64,000 nucleotides of DNA from Orlajensenia sp037404875 (GCF_037404875.1 NZ_JBBELO010000012.1:4628-68627), one strand, 5' to 3'. Counted from the first letter of the stretch, positions 52,215 through 62,012 are shown. The notes: generated by a model from the sequence alone, not told the origin. Translations and numbers: made by a program.

Positions 52215-53787
52215 CGCGACCGGTGGTTCCTGTCGCGACCTCACCCGCGGTCGCCTGGCCCTCGGTGAGCCCGGCATCGGCGCGCTGGCCGACGGCATCC
52301 GTCGCGCCCGTCGCCGGGTGACCCGGCGCCTTGCCCCACGACACCGTCTGCTTGGGCTTGGCGAAGAACAGCACGACGATCGCTCCGAGCGCGAACCCGG
52401 CGATCGGCAGCCACAGGGACTGCGACATGGCCGTCGTGAATCCCCCGGCCACCTGGGCGGGCAGCGATCCTCCGCCCGACTGCTCGGCCGCCTGCGTGCT
52501 GAACCCCGGGAGTTCCGCGGTCAGCCGCGCGTTGATGAGTGCAGTGATGGCGGCACTTCCGAAGACCGAGCCGACCTGCCGGGTGAGGTTGTAGACGCCG
52601 GAACCGGCGCCGGCCTTCTGCGGCGGCAGGTTGCGGGTGGCGTTGGAAGCGAGCGGCGCCCAGATGCCCGACATTCCGAGACCCAGGGTGGCCGACGGGA
52701 TGAGAAGGATCCAGAGCGGGATGTCGGGGGTGATGATGCTCGACATCCAGATGAGGGACGCCGAGATGATGACGAACCCGCCGAAGGCGATCCACTTGGG
52801 GTCGACCTTGTCGGTGAGTCGGCCGATGACGGGTGCCATGAAGCCGGACACGACCGCGCTCGGTGCCATCAAGAGCGCAGCCTGGGTGGGCTCGAGACCA
52901 CGCGCCACCTGGAAGTAGAAGGCGAGCGGAAGCGGCATCGACACGATCGAGAGGCCGACGAGCGTGATGGCGACGTTCGAGAGGGCGAAGTTGCGCTCCT
53001 TGAACAGGTCGAGGGGCAACAGCGGCTCATTGCGGTTGAAGCGCTGCCAGAGCACGAAGGCGACGAGTACCACGACGCCCGCGATGATGAGGCTCCAGAC
53101 CGAGATCGGGCCGGCGATCGTGCCCCAGTCGTAGCTCGAGCCCTCCTGGATGCCGAAGATCACGAGGAACATGCCGATGGCGCTGAGGGCGACTCCGAGC
53201 CAGTCGAAGCGGTGCGCGTGCGTGGTGAGCGTCGGCACGAGGCGCCAGGCGAGCACGAACGCGACGATGCCGACCGGCACGTTCACGAAGAAGATCCACT
53301 CCCAGCCGAGCGAGTCCACCAGCACGCCGCCCAGGATGGGGCCGACGAGGGTGGCGATTCCGGCGACGGCGCCCCAGAGGCCCATCGCCGCTCCGCGCTT
53401 GTTCGGCGGGAAGATGCGGGTGATGACCGACATGGTCTGCGGGGTCATGAGTGCGGCGCCGAGGCCCTGCACCGTGCGGGCGGCGATGAGCGTGCCGGTG
53501 TCGCCGGAGAGGCCGCACCAGAGCGAGGCCAGCGTGAAGATCACGAGACCGATGAGGTAGATGCGCTTCGGCCCGAAGCGGTCACCCAGCCGGCCGGTGA
53601 TCAGCAGCGGCACCGCGTAGGCGAGAAGGTATGCACTCGTCACCCAGAGGGTCGCCGTGATGTCGGTGTGCAGTTCACGCAGGATGGTCGGGTTGGCGAT
53701 GGAGACGATCGTCGAGTCGACGAGGATCATGAAGAAGCCGATGACGAGCGCCCACAGGGCGGGCCATGGCTTGGTGACGTTTTCCAC
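52207..53787 (-). CDS. MFS drug exporter, DHA2 (EmrB/QacA) family
   Basis: 526-aa 14-helix proton antiporter. Motif A is ITGRLGDRFGPKRIYLIG, motif C is ILGGVLVDSLGWEWIFFVNVP, and the first helix carries FFMILVDSTIVSIANPTI as in this family. The C-terminal 50 residues are a soluble Gly/Thr/Ala tail. The start is GTG 53785-53787, sharing one base with the TAG stop of the PadR gene, so regulator and exporter form an operon under the palindrome at 54396-54415. The compounds exported are unknown. Confidence 0.94.
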   Translation of the reverse strand: MENVTKPWPALWALVIGFFMILVDSTIVSIANPTILRELHTDITATLWVTSAYLLAYAVPLLITGRLGDRFGPKRIYLIGLVIFTLASLWCGLSGDTGTLIAARTVQGLGAALMTPQTMSVITRIFPPNKRGAAMGLWGAVAGIATLVGPILGGVLVDSLGWEWIFFVNVPVGIVAFVLAWRLVPTLTTHAHRFDWLGVALSAIGMFLVIFGIQEGSSYDWGTIAGPISVWSLIIAGVVVLVAFVLWQRFNRNEPLLPLDLFKERNFALSNVAITLVGLSIVSMPLPLAFYFQVARGLEPTQAALLMAPSAVVSGFMAPVIGRLTDKVDPKWIAFGGFVIISASLIWMSSIITPDIPLWILLIPSATLGLGMSGIWAPLASNATRNLPPQKAGAGSGVYNLTRQVGSVFGSAAITALINARLTAELPGFSTQAAEQSGGGSLPAQVAGGFTTAMSQSLWLPIAGFALGAIVVLFFAKPKQTVSWGKAPGHPATGATDAVGQRADAGLTEGQATAGEVATGTTGRVS

Positions 53788-54377
53788 TAGGAGTTCACTT
53801 TCGGCTGGGGCGGTACGGGTTCGGTCCAGGAGATGTGCCCGGAGCCGATGTCGGTGATGGCGGTCTCGAGCCAGTCGAGATCCGCGGCCAGGATGGCGAT
53901 CTTGTAGCTCACGTCGAGCGTGAAGCGGCGGGGGAGTGCTGTGCTGCGCACGGCCTCGAGTCCCATGCGCAGGTCGTCGAGCTCCTCGACGAGCGCCGCT
54001 CGCCGCTCCCCGAGCAGTGCGACCACCGTGGCGGCCGGCAGGTTGTGGGCTTCGGAGACGGCGAGGGGGAACTCCGGGTACTCGCGGGCGGGAGTGCGGA
54101 GCATCGCCCTCACGTGATCGAGCAGGGCGCTGCGACCGGCATCCGTCACGGCGTAGGTCGTACGCTCGGGGCGATTGCCCTCGCGCTCGGTGCTCAGCTG
54201 TTCGACGAGGCCCTGCTCTGCCAGTCGGTCGATCGCGTGGTAGAGCGAACCGGGCCGCACCTTGATGTTGCGGTCCTCACGGCGGTGCAACAGCGTCTGG
54301 TACATCTCGTAGGGGTGCATCGGCCGCTCGAGCAACAGCGCGATCGCCGCCATTCCGAGCGGCGTCAGGTCGACCAC
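53787..54377 (-). CDS. PadR-family regulator of the DHA2 exporter
   Basis: 196-aa regulator with the PadR winged helix (MAAIALLLERPMHPYEMYQTLL, KVRPGSLYHAIDRLAEQGLVE, RTTYAVTDAGRSALLDHV) and a long helical C-terminal dimerisation domain, the PadR-s2 layout. The best start is GTG 54375-54377, seven bases after GGAGG on the minus strand; a GTG six bases earlier would leave only one base. The ATTATTCC/GGAATAAT palindrome just upstream is its probable operator, giving drug-inducible expression of the exporter, as for LmrR-like proteins. Confidence 0.92.
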   Translation of the reverse strand: MVDLTPLGMAAIALLLERPMHPYEMYQTLLHRREDRNIKVRPGSLYHAIDRLAEQGLVEQLSTEREGNRPERTTYAVTDAGRSALLDHVRAMLRTPAREYPEFPLAVSEAHNLPAATVVALLGERRAALVEELDDLRMGLEAVRSTALPRRFTLDVSYKIAILAADLDWLETAITDIGSGHISWTEPVPPQPKVNS

Positions 54378-54395
54378 GATCACTCCTCCCGACCG

Positions 54396-54415
54396 ATTAT
54401 TCCAACCGGAATAAT
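54396..54415. promoter_or_regulatory. PadR operator palindrome
   Basis: ATTATTCCAACCGGAATAAT: perfect 8-base arms around AACC, 18 bases before the start of the PadR gene. AT-rich against a GC-rich background, so it is unlikely to arise by chance. Confidence 0.7.
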
Positions 54416-54500
54416 ACGCCCGAAACAACCCTACGTCAAACCGGTGGTGCGGCTCCGTGCGGTACCGGATGCGACCTGACGCAACGCGAGAGGCAGCAGC

Positions 54501-54506
54501 TAGGCT
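54501..54506 (+). promoter_or_regulatory. -10 box pointing at GTG 54514
   Basis: TAGGCT, seven bases before GTG 54514, the leaderless spacing seen at many genes here. That GTG is in a different frame from the body of the MFS gene, see that entry. Confidence 0.45.
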
Positions 54507-54599
54507 CGCTCGGGTGAAGCAGCGCGCGGACGGACCGGCGGTACGCGTCGAGGCTTCCGGAGGACCGCTGCGACCCCGTATCGCTGGCTGTCGATCGGG

Positions 54600-55901
54600 A
54601 TGTTCGCCATCATCTTCCTCGCGGCCTTCGAAGCCCTCGCGGTGACGACCATCATGCCGCTCGTCGCGCGCGACCTGAACGGTACGTCGCTGTTCGCGCT
54701 CTCGTTCGCCGTTCCGCTCGCGGCCGGCATCATCGGCATGGTGCTCGCCGGCAACTGGACCGATCGCAACGGACCCCTGCCCTCGCTCATCGCGGCTGCG
54801 GTGCTCTTCGTCGTCGGCCTGGTGATCGCGGGCACCGCGAGCGACATGGTGGTGTTCATCGTGGGTCGCTTCGTGCATGGCCTCGCCGGCGCGGCCGTCA
54901 TCGTTCCGCTCTACGTCATCGTGGCGCGGGTCTATCCCGAGCGCCTGCGCCCACGCGTCTTCGCCGGTTTCGCGGCCGCGTGGGTCATCCCCTCCGTCGT
55001 GGGACCGGCACTGGCGGGCCTCGTCGCCGAGTCGCTGAGCTGGCACTGGGTCTTCCTCGGCGTCATCGCGCTGCTCGTGCCCGCGGCCGCCATGATGCTC
55101 GTGCCCATCCTGCGTGTTCGCGACCAGGTGAGGGGTGATCCCCGCGTGCGGTGGAGCCTGGGCCGCGTGGGGTGGGCGACGATCTCGGCGCTCGGCGTGC
55201 TGGCGCTCTCACTGTCGAAGGAGCTCGGCGACCCCTGGCGGTGGGTTCTCGCGGGCGGTTCGTTGATCGTCGCCGCGGCCGCGGCCCGGCCGCTGCTGCC
55301 CGCCGGCACCTTCCGCGCGGCGCGGGGAATGCCGGCGACCGTGCTGCTGAAGGCCATCGTCGCCGGCGGATTCTTCGGCAGCGAGATCTACCTCCCCTAC
55401 CTCTTCATCGAGCACTACGACTTCTCGCCGAGTCTCGCGGGCACCGTGCTCACGGGAGCCGGAATCTCGTGGGCTCTCGCGTCGTGGCTTCAGGGTCGCC
55501 TCGTGGAGCGCGTCTCGAATGCGCAAGCCGTGGCCATCGGTGCGCTCGCGCTCACGGTCGCCCTCACCGTGGTGCTGCTCGTCGCCGCCTTCACGGGGAG
55601 CCCGGTGATCGCCTTCGTCGCCTGGACGCTCGCCGGCGCGGCCATGGGCTTCATGTATCCGCGGTTCACCGTGGCCGTACTCTCGCTCTCCCCGCAGTCC
55701 GCGCAGGGCTTCAACAGTGCGGCGCTGAGCGTGTCGGAGTCACTCGGCGCCGCGATCGCCCTGGCCATCACGGGCATCGTCTCGGCGACCCTGAGCACGG
55801 GCGCGTTCGCCGCCGACTTCGCCGTGACCGCCGTCATCGCGGCGGCAGGCGCTGCGCTCGCGACGCGGGTGCGACCGCGGCCCGTCGTGCACGCGGGCTG
55901 A
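54600..55901 (+). CDS. MFS transporter, possibly with an N-terminal frameshift
   Basis: 433-aa major facilitator protein from ATG 54600, with helix 1 starting at residue 1 (FAIIFLAAFEALAVTTIMPL), motif A-like GNWTDRNGPLPSL, and GRFVHGLAGAAVIVPLYVIVAR. About 13-14 helices. No ribosome site precedes ATG 54600. The codons before it (TAATPYRWLSIG) look like a real N-terminus but have no start in that frame. GTG 54514, with a leaderless -10 seven bases upstream, reads VKQRADGPAVRVEASGG in the next frame. A single base missing near 54555-54562 would join the two. So either the gene has a real or sequencing frameshift, or it starts at 54600. Substrate unknown. Confidence 0.85.
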   Translation: MFAIIFLAAFEALAVTTIMPLVARDLNGTSLFALSFAVPLAAGIIGMVLAGNWTDRNGPLPSLIAAAVLFVVGLVIAGTASDMVVFIVGRFVHGLAGAAVIVPLYVIVARVYPERLRPRVFAGFAAAWVIPSVVGPALAGLVAESLSWHWVFLGVIALLVPAAAMMLVPILRVRDQVRGDPRVRWSLGRVGWATISALGVLALSLSKELGDPWRWVLAGGSLIVAAAAARPLLPAGTFRAARGMPATVLLKAIVAGGFFGSEIYLPYLFIEHYDFSPSLAGTVLTGAGISWALASWLQGRLVERVSNAQAVAIGALALTVALTVVLLVAAFTGSPVIAFVAWTLAGAAMGFMYPRFTVAVLSLSPQSAQGFNSAALSVSESLGAAIALAITGIVSATLSTGAFAADFAVTAVIAAAGAALATRVRPRPVVHAG

Positions 55902-55919
55902 CCGGAGCCGGGAAGGTCG

Positions 55920-56288
55920 TCAGGGAGCGAGCAGGGCGGCCTTGGCCGTGGCGAACTCCTGGTCGCTCAGTGCACCACTCTCATGCAGCGCGGCGAGCCG
56001 GTCGAGCTTCTCCGAGAGGGAGCCGCCCCCGCTGGCCGGTGGCGCTGATTCCGGCACTGATGCGCCGGCATGTGAACCGGAGGATGCTCCCGGTCCCGAC
56101 TCACCGGTCTCCGCCACGCCCTGACTGCCGTCGGCGGCGCGTGCGGCGGCGGCATCCTGTGCCGCGTACTTCTTCTGCTGACGATGGGCCACCGCCCCGG
56201 CCGTCATGGCCGCGGTGCCCGTGATCACCGCCGTGCGCGCGATCGTCCCGATGAGACCGGGGCGTCCGAAGCGCCGTCCGATGAGCAT
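55920..56288 (-). CDS. SHOCT-domain protein
   Basis: 122-aa protein: a basic start, one weakly hydrophobic helix (TAVITGTAAMTAGAVA), a Gly/Ser/Ala-rich middle and a C-terminal SHOCT domain (LSEKLDRLAALHESGALSDQEFATAKAALL, of which KLDRLAALHESGALSDQEF is diagnostic). SHOCT domains mediate oligomerisation near membranes. ATG 56286-56288 follows GGGAGGT. It lies 11 bases after the DUF6325 gene on the same strand; such pairs are common in actinobacteria and probably concern envelope or stress physiology. Confidence 0.88.
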   Translation of the reverse strand: MLIGRRFGRPGLIGTIARTAVITGTAAMTAGAVAHRQQKKYAAQDAAAARAADGSQGVAETGESGPGASSGSHAGASVPESAPPASGGGSLSEKLDRLAALHESGALSDQEFATAKAALLAP

Positions 56289-56299
56289 CTCTACCTCCC

Positions 56300-56704
56300 T
56301 CAGTCCACGAGTGCCGCTACCGCGTCTTCGTGGTCGATCTGTACGTGCAGCGCGACTTCGCCACCCGCCTCACGCAGCTTCTCGTAGAAGCCGAATGCCC
56401 AGCGGTGCTCGATCGCGAGTACGAGGGCAACGGTGCCGGGCTCGAGCGCCTCGCCGACGATCTCGGCATCCGAATCGCTCAGCAGGTCACGGGGATCGGG
56501 CGCGATGCGCTCGAATCCGGGCACCTCGTCCTCTTCGAGGTCGTGCGCCTCCACCGTGCCGTCGCTCGCGCGAGAGACGACGATGGCGTCGATGACGCTG
56601 ATCTTGCCGCCCTCCACGAGCCGTTCCAACTCGCCGGCGATCGAGCGCAGTCCCTCGCTCGATGGGAAGGTCAGCACCATGACCTCGACCGGTCCGATCG
56701 GCAT
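56300..56704 (-). CDS. DUF6325 (DUF1269-like) family protein
   Basis: 134-aa small soluble protein. It starts MPIGPVEVMVLTFPSSEGLR and has ALEPGTVALVLAIEHRWAFGFYEKLREAGGEVAL, the pattern of the DUF1269/DUF6325 family. ATG 56702-56704 has AAGGAG seven bases before it, so nine upstream in-frame residues are left out. It is the first gene of a two-gene operon with the SHOCT protein and is divergent from purS. No biochemical function is known. Confidence 0.87.
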   Translation of the reverse strand: MPIGPVEVMVLTFPSSEGLRSIAGELERLVEGGKISVIDAIVVSRASDGTVEAHDLEEDEVPGFERIAPDPRDLLSDSDAEIVGEALEPGTVALVLAIEHRWAFGFYEKLREAGGEVALHVQIDHEDAVAALVD

Positions 56705-56766
56705 CGGCGACTCCTTCTGCTCAGTCCGCACACTACCGGCCGCGGGCCTCAGATGCTACGAGCCGG

Positions 56767-56772
56767 TAGAAT
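56767..56772 (+). promoter_or_regulatory. -10 box of purS-purQ
   Basis: TAGAAT, giving a leader of about 45 bases that contains a GGAGGG ribosome site for purS. No -35 recognised. Confidence 0.5.
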
Positions 56773-56822
56773 CGAAGGGCCCAGTTCTGGAGCACCCACC
56801 CCGACCCCCGGAGGGACCGACC

Positions 56823-57131
56823 GTGCCAACGATCGTCGTCGAAGTGATGCCGAAGGCCGAGCTGCTCGACCCCCAAGGCAAGGCCGTGGCCGGCGCACTC
56901 GCCCGGCTCGGCAAGAGCCGATTCAGCGGGGTTCGCATCGGCAAGCGGTTCGAGATCGAGGTGCAGGGCGATGTGGACGATGCCGCTCTGGCCGAGATCC
57001 GCCAGGTGGCCGAAGACATCCTCTCCAACGGCGTGATCGAAGACGTCGTGGGCATTCATGTGCAGTCGCCCGAGGGCAGCGTTCCGTCGACGGATGCCAC
57101 GCTCACCCCCGCCGGCGCGGAAGCCGTCTGA
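56823..57131 (+). CDS. purS: FGAM synthase small subunit
   Basis: 102-aa subunit of phosphoribosylformylglycinamidine synthase, bridging PurL and PurQ for ammonia transfer. VVEVMPKAELLDPQGKAV and LGKSRFSGVRIGKRFEIEV are the family hallmark. It is about 20 residues longer than the usual 80, with a C-terminal tail SPEGSVPSTDATLTPAGAEAV. GTG 56823 has GGAGGG upstream; the frame is open further back but runs over the promoter. purQ starts eight bases after its stop. Confidence 0.95.
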   Translation: MPTIVVEVMPKAELLDPQGKAVAGALARLGKSRFSGVRIGKRFEIEVQGDVDDAALAEIRQVAEDILSNGVIEDVVGIHVQSPEGSVPSTDATLTPAGAEAV

Positions 57132-57139
57132 GGAGAGCC

Positions 57140-57844
<705 letters not shown>

Positions 57845-57866
57845 TCGCGGCGACTCCCCTCGCCTC

Positions 57867-57925
57867 TGAACCATTTCGTCGGCATTGAGCCGCTACGCGC
57901 GGCTCAACGGGCACCAAATGGTTCA
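57867..57925. repeat. Two-tier palindrome after purQ
   Basis: Outer arms TGAACCATTT (57867-57876) and AAATGGTTCA (57916-57925); inner arms TTGAGCCG (57885-57892) and CGGCTCAA (57900-57907) around a 7-base loop. The stretches between outer and inner arms do not pair. It starts 22 bases after the purQ stop and may end that transcript, but the nested design without a T run is unusual. The rest of the 213-base gap to the next gene shows nothing. Confidence 0.85.
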
Positions 57926-58057
57926 CCGGCGAATCTGGCGGGAGCCAGCACGGGCCATTCCTGAGCCGTTCACTGCCGCCTCCATGTCGCATGAGGCATG
58001 ATGGCCTCACGGATCACCGCAGATCCGCCGATCAATGACGATCACGAGGAGCCCCGC

Positions 58058-59647
58058 ATGGCACACAGCCCCCTTCCCGATGTCGAGATTCCCGACCTGA
58101 GCATCTTCGACTACCTGTTCGGCGATCTGAGCGAGCACGAACTCGATGTCGTCGCACTGGTCGACGGCACCACGGGGGCGCAGACCACCTTCCGCCAACT
58201 CGTCGGGCAAATCAGCCTGTTGGCGGGAGCGCTGGCGAAACGCGGCATCGGGGTCGGCGACACCGTCGGCCTGCTGTGCCCGAACATCCCCGCGTTCGCG
58301 ACCGTCTTCCACGGCGTCCTGCGCGCGGGCGCCACCGCCACGACCATCAACTCCCTCTACACCGCCACAGAGATCGCGAACCAGCTGACGGATGCCGGCG
58401 CCACCTGGCTGTTCACCGTCTCGCCCCTGCTTCCCCAGGCCGGCGCCGCCGCATCCTCCATCGGCATCGACGACGCCCACGTCGTCGTGCTCGACGGCGC
58501 AGACGGACACCCGTCGCTGCGCGACCTGCTGAGCGAGGGCAACCCCGCGCCCGAGGTCAGCTTCGATCCCGCGGAGCATCTGGCCGTGCTGCCCTACTCG
58601 TCGGGCACCACCGGACACCCCAAGGGCGTCATGCTCACGCACCGCAATCTGGTCGCGAACGTCGCGCAGAGCTCCGGGTCCATCGGATTGGGCGAAGGGG
58701 ACCGCGTGCTGGCGGTGCTGCCGTTCTTCCACATCTACGGCATGACGGTGCTGCTGAACTTCGCCGTCAAGCGCAGGGCCGCCCTCATCACGATGCCCAA
58801 GTTCGACCTGCCCGAGTTCCTGCGCATCATCAGCGAGCAGCGGTGCACCTGGGTGTTCATCGCCCCGCCCATCGCGGTCGCCCTCGCCAAGCATCCGCTT
58901 GTCGATCAGTACGACCTCTCGAGCATCGAGGTCATCTTCTCGGGCGCAGCCCCACTCGACGGTTCGCTGGCACGCTCGGTCGCCGAGCGCCTCAGCTGCA
59001 CCGTCTGCCAGGGCTACGGCATGACGGAGCTGAGCCCGGTCTCGCACTCGATTCCCGTCGACCGACCCGAGCTCGATCGCTCGAGTGTGGGGCTGCCGCT
59101 CCCCAACACCGAGGCGCGCATCGTCGACATCGAGTCGGGGGAAGAGATCGAGACCCCCGACGAGGGTGTCAGTGCCAGCGGCGAGCTGCTCGTTCGCGGG
59201 CCCCAGGTCATGAAGGGCTACCTCGGCAACGACGACGCCACCGGGCGCACACTGGATGCGGACGGCTGGCTCCACACGGGAGACATCGCCTCGGTCGGCG
59301 CCGGCGGCGAGTACTACATCGTCGACCGGCTGAAGGAGCTCATCAAGTACAAGGGCTATCAGGTGGCGCCGGCCGTTCTGGAAGCCGTGCTGCTCGGCCA
59401 CCCCGGCATCGCCGACGCCGCCGTCGTCGGAGCGCAGGACGCCGACCGACAGGAGATCCCCAAGGCCTTCGTCGTACGACAGCAGGGTGCGCAGCTCGAC
59501 GAGGCCGCGGTTATGGAGTACGTGGCACAGCACGTCGCCCCGCACGAGAAGGTACGGGCCGTCGAGTTCATCGACGTCATCCCCAAGTCCTCCGCCGGCA
59601 AGATCCTGCGCAAGGACCTGCGCGCTCGGGCGCACGCGATGTCGTGA
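58058..59647 (+). CDS. AMP-dependent acyl/aryl-CoA ligase (4-coumarate-CoA ligase-like)
   Basis: 529-aa ANL-superfamily enzyme activating a carboxylic acid as adenylate and then CoA ester. Motifs are complete: P-loop-like SSGTTGHPKGVMLTH, GYGMTELSPVSHS (A5), GWLHTGDIASV (A7), VDRLKELIKYKGYQVAP (A8) and the catalytic Lys in PKSSAGKILRKDL (A10). The pattern matches 4CL-like enzymes. ATG 58058 follows GAGGAG with good spacing; an in-frame ATG 60 bases earlier has none. The acid is unknown and no companion metabolic genes are adjacent. Confidence 0.92.
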   Translation: MAHSPLPDVEIPDLSIFDYLFGDLSEHELDVVALVDGTTGAQTTFRQLVGQISLLAGALAKRGIGVGDTVGLLCPNIPAFATVFHGVLRAGATATTINSLYTATEIANQLTDAGATWLFTVSPLLPQAGAAASSIGIDDAHVVVLDGADGHPSLRDLLSEGNPAPEVSFDPAEHLAVLPYSSGTTGHPKGVMLTHRNLVANVAQSSGSIGLGEGDRVLAVLPFFHIYGMTVLLNFAVKRRAALITMPKFDLPEFLRIISEQRCTWVFIAPPIAVALAKHPLVDQYDLSSIEVIFSGAAPLDGSLARSVAERLSCTVCQGYGMTELSPVSHSIPVDRPELDRSSVGLPLPNTEARIVDIESGEEIETPDEGVSASGELLVRGPQVMKGYLGNDDATGRTLDADGWLHTGDIASVGAGGEYYIVDRLKELIKYKGYQVAPAVLEAVLLGHPGIADAAVVGAQDADRQEIPKAFVVRQQGAQLDEAAVMEYVAQHVAPHEKVRAVEFIDVIPKSSAGKILRKDLRARAHAMS

Positions 59648-59691
59648 GGGGGCCGGCTCAGCCCCGGGCGCGCCAAGCCCTCGCCGCGGCC

Positions 59692-60888
59692 TCAGTCCTG
59701 GGCGCGGGTGGAGCCCGTCACGATGGGGATCGCCGAGGTGAACTGGGCGGCGCGCTCCTCCGCCTCGGGCGAGCCCGAGAACAGGTTCTTCTGGTCCTCG
59801 CTCACCGCGGAGGCTCGGGGCGACCTCTTCTGCGCCGTCGGCTCGGCGGCCTCGACGAGTTCCACCCGCTGACGGGGCACGGCACCGGATGCCTCGCCCT
59901 GCAGCCAGGCGACCATCTCCTCGCGCACGTGGCACCGCAGGTCGAACAGCGTGGGCGCGTCCATGGCCGTGACGAGTATGCGCACGTGCACGTACCCGGC
60001 CACGGCATCCGTCACCTGCAGTACAGACGTGCGACCGTCCCACAGATCGGTGGTGGCGACGATGCGCGCGAGGTGATCGCGCATGGCGGCGGGGGAGACG
60101 CGCCAGTCGAGGTCGAACTCGACCGCCCCCATGAGAGCACTGCCCTCGCGGGTCCAGTTCTCGAACGGCTGCGTCGTGAAGTAGGTGCAGGGAAGCACGA
60201 GCCGGCGCTCGTCCCAGAGATTGACGACGACGTAGCTCAGGGTGATCTCGCCGATGCGGCCCCACTCGCCGTTCACGACGACCACGTCGTCGACCCGGAT
60301 CGCCTCGCTGAAAGCCAGTTGAAGGCCGGCGAAGACGTTGGCGAGCGTGGACTGCGCGGCCAGGCCGGCGACGACGCTCAGTAGACCGGCCGAGGCCAGC
60401 ACGCTCGCGCCGACGACACGCACCTCGGGGAAGCTCAGCAGGCTCGCGCCGACCGCGACGACGACGCCCGTGACGACGACCAGCCGTCGGACGATGAGCA
60501 GCTGCGTGCGCACGCGTCGCGCCACCTTGTTGTCAGCGACGTCGATGCGGTACCGCGTGGTGCCCACGTCGATGCCGAAGAGCACGAACCCGCACACCAG
60601 CCACGTGCCCACCACGATGGAGGCAACCAGCAGCACGTGCACGAGCGCCGATCGTCCCTCGAAGCTCGGCATCGCGACGCCGACGGCGATCCACACGCCG
60701 ATCATCAGCACCGTCAGGCGGAACGGCCAGCGCACCCGCCGGAGCAACAGCGACGGCCACTGCCGACGACGGCCGACCGCCGTCACGATCAGCCGTCCGA
60801 TGAGGGAGAGCAGGGCCGCCGCGATGAGCGCGGCGATCACGGCGATCGCGAACCCCCACCAGGTCTGTCCCGAAATCTCGTCGAGCAT
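59692..60888 (-). CDS. MscS-type mechanosensitive channel
   Basis: 398-aa membrane protein with four to five helices and the MscS pore helix GLLSVVAGLAAQSTLANVFAG, followed by the beta domain (EAIRVDDVVVVNGEWGRIGEI, VLPCTYFTTQPFENW). It would release solutes on hypo-osmotic shock. The C-terminal 80 residues are charged and probably disordered (QKRSPRASAVSEDQKN). ATG 60886-60888 is seven bases after GGAGGT; the ATG five codons earlier overlaps that site. It is convergent with the ligase gene. Confidence 0.93.
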   Translation of the reverse strand: MLDEISGQTWWGFAIAVIAALIAAALLSLIGRLIVTAVGRRRQWPSLLLRRVRWPFRLTVLMIGVWIAVGVAMPSFEGRSALVHVLLVASIVVGTWLVCGFVLFGIDVGTTRYRIDVADNKVARRVRTQLLIVRRLVVVTGVVVAVGASLLSFPEVRVVGASVLASAGLLSVVAGLAAQSTLANVFAGLQLAFSEAIRVDDVVVVNGEWGRIGEITLSYVVVNLWDERRLVLPCTYFTTQPFENWTREGSALMGAVEFDLDWRVSPAAMRDHLARIVATTDLWDGRTSVLQVTDAVAGYVHVRILVTAMDAPTLFDLRCHVREEMVAWLQGEASGAVPRQRVELVEAAEPTAQKRSPRASAVSEDQKNLFSGSPEAEERAAQFTSAIPIVTGSTRAQD

Positions 60889-61004
60889 GTCTACTACCTC
60901 CATCCGTCGAAGTTTCCCACTCTAGGCAACGGCCCTGAGTGGGCGCTGGTTCGCGCTGGCCTCGGGCCGCTCAGAGATGACGTCGACTCGAAGAGAGACC
61001 CTGC

Positions 61005-62012
61005 CTAGCGGTAGAGCTCCTCGGGAACCTCGAGACCGTAGATGGCCCGCCCCGAATTCCAGATGACGGCGCAGGCCGCCCGCAGCAGGTCGAGCGGGTC
61101 ATCGCCCGAGCGCACGATCTCGACCGCATCGCCACGCAGGCGCACCTTCGCGCCGCGCACGGTGGCGCTGCCGCGATCGCCGTCGGCATCCACGATCGGA
61201 TACGGCAGGCTCAGTTCCCGCAGGTCGCCGAGGATGAAGGTGGGCCGTTGGTCGGCCGGCGCGGCGAGCGCCTGCTTGGCACGATCGATTCCTGTGAGAA
61301 CGAGAACCGATCGGATGCCCGCCCGGTTCGCGCCCAGGATGTCGGTGTCGAGTCGGTCGCCGATGAAGAGCGGCGAAGACGCGCCGAACCTGCTCGTCGC
61401 CTCCTCGAAGATGGGCGTCTCGGGCTTGCCGGCCACGACGGGAAGCCGTCCGACCGCCGTATGCACTGCTGAGACGAGCGTGCCGTTGCCCGGCGCGATG
61501 CCCCGTGCCTGAGGGATCGTCCAGTCGGTGTTCGTCGCCACCCACGGGATGTCGGAATCAGCCAACGCGAACGAGGCCTCGGCGAGCTGCAGCCAGCCCA
61601 CCTCGGGTGCGAACCCCTGGATGACCGCCGCCGGAGAATCCTCCGCGGAACGGGTCACGCGGAAGCCCGCCTTCTCGACCTCGGTGACGAGCCCATCGCC
61701 GCCGACCACGAGCACCGCCGAGCCGGCGGGAGCCAGGTCGACGAGCAGCCGCATCGCTGCCTGCGGCGAGGTCACCACATCACGGGCCTCGACGTGCAGT
61801 CCGAGCTCGTTCAGGTGCGCCGCCACAGAGGCGTCGGTTCGGGAGGCGTTGTTGGTGATGTAGCCGACGCGAGCGGCGCTCGAGGCCGCATTCAGGGCCT
61901 CGACAGCATGCGGGATGGCGCTCGGGCCCGCATAGACCACGCCGTCCAGGTCGGCGAGCACCACATCGACGCCGTCGAGGGGCGTCGCCTCGCTACTTCT
62001 CCGGCGCAGCAT
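61005..62012 (-). CDS. HAD-IIA family sugar/nucleotide phosphatase (NagD-like)
   Basis: 335-aa haloacid-dehalogenase phosphatase of the NagD/4-nitrophenylphosphatase group. Motif I is VLADLDGVVYAG, motif II lies in GYITNNASRTD, motif III in VAGKPETPIFEEA, and motif IV is LFIGDRLDTDILGANRAG. The C-terminus has an extra 60 residues. The start is uncertain: ATG 62010-62012 is used, overlapping the preceding repeat-protein gene by 20 bases on the same strand, so the two are likely coupled. Substrates are typically small sugar or nucleotide monophosphates. Confidence 0.9.
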   Translation of the reverse strand: MLRRRSSEATPLDGVDVVLADLDGVVYAGPSAIPHAVEALNAASSAARVGYITNNASRTDASVAAHLNELGLHVEARDVVTSPQAAMRLLVDLAPAGSAVLVVGGDGLVTEVEKAGFRVTRSAEDSPAAVIQGFAPEVGWLQLAEASFALADSDIPWVATNTDWTIPQARGIAPGNGTLVSAVHTAVGRLPVVAGKPETPIFEEATSRFGASSPLFIGDRLDTDILGANRAGIRSVLVLTGIDRAKQALAAPADQRPTFILGDLRELSLPYPIVDADGDRGSATVRGAKVRLRGDAVEIVRSGDDPLDLLRAACAVIWNSGRAIYGLEVPEELYR

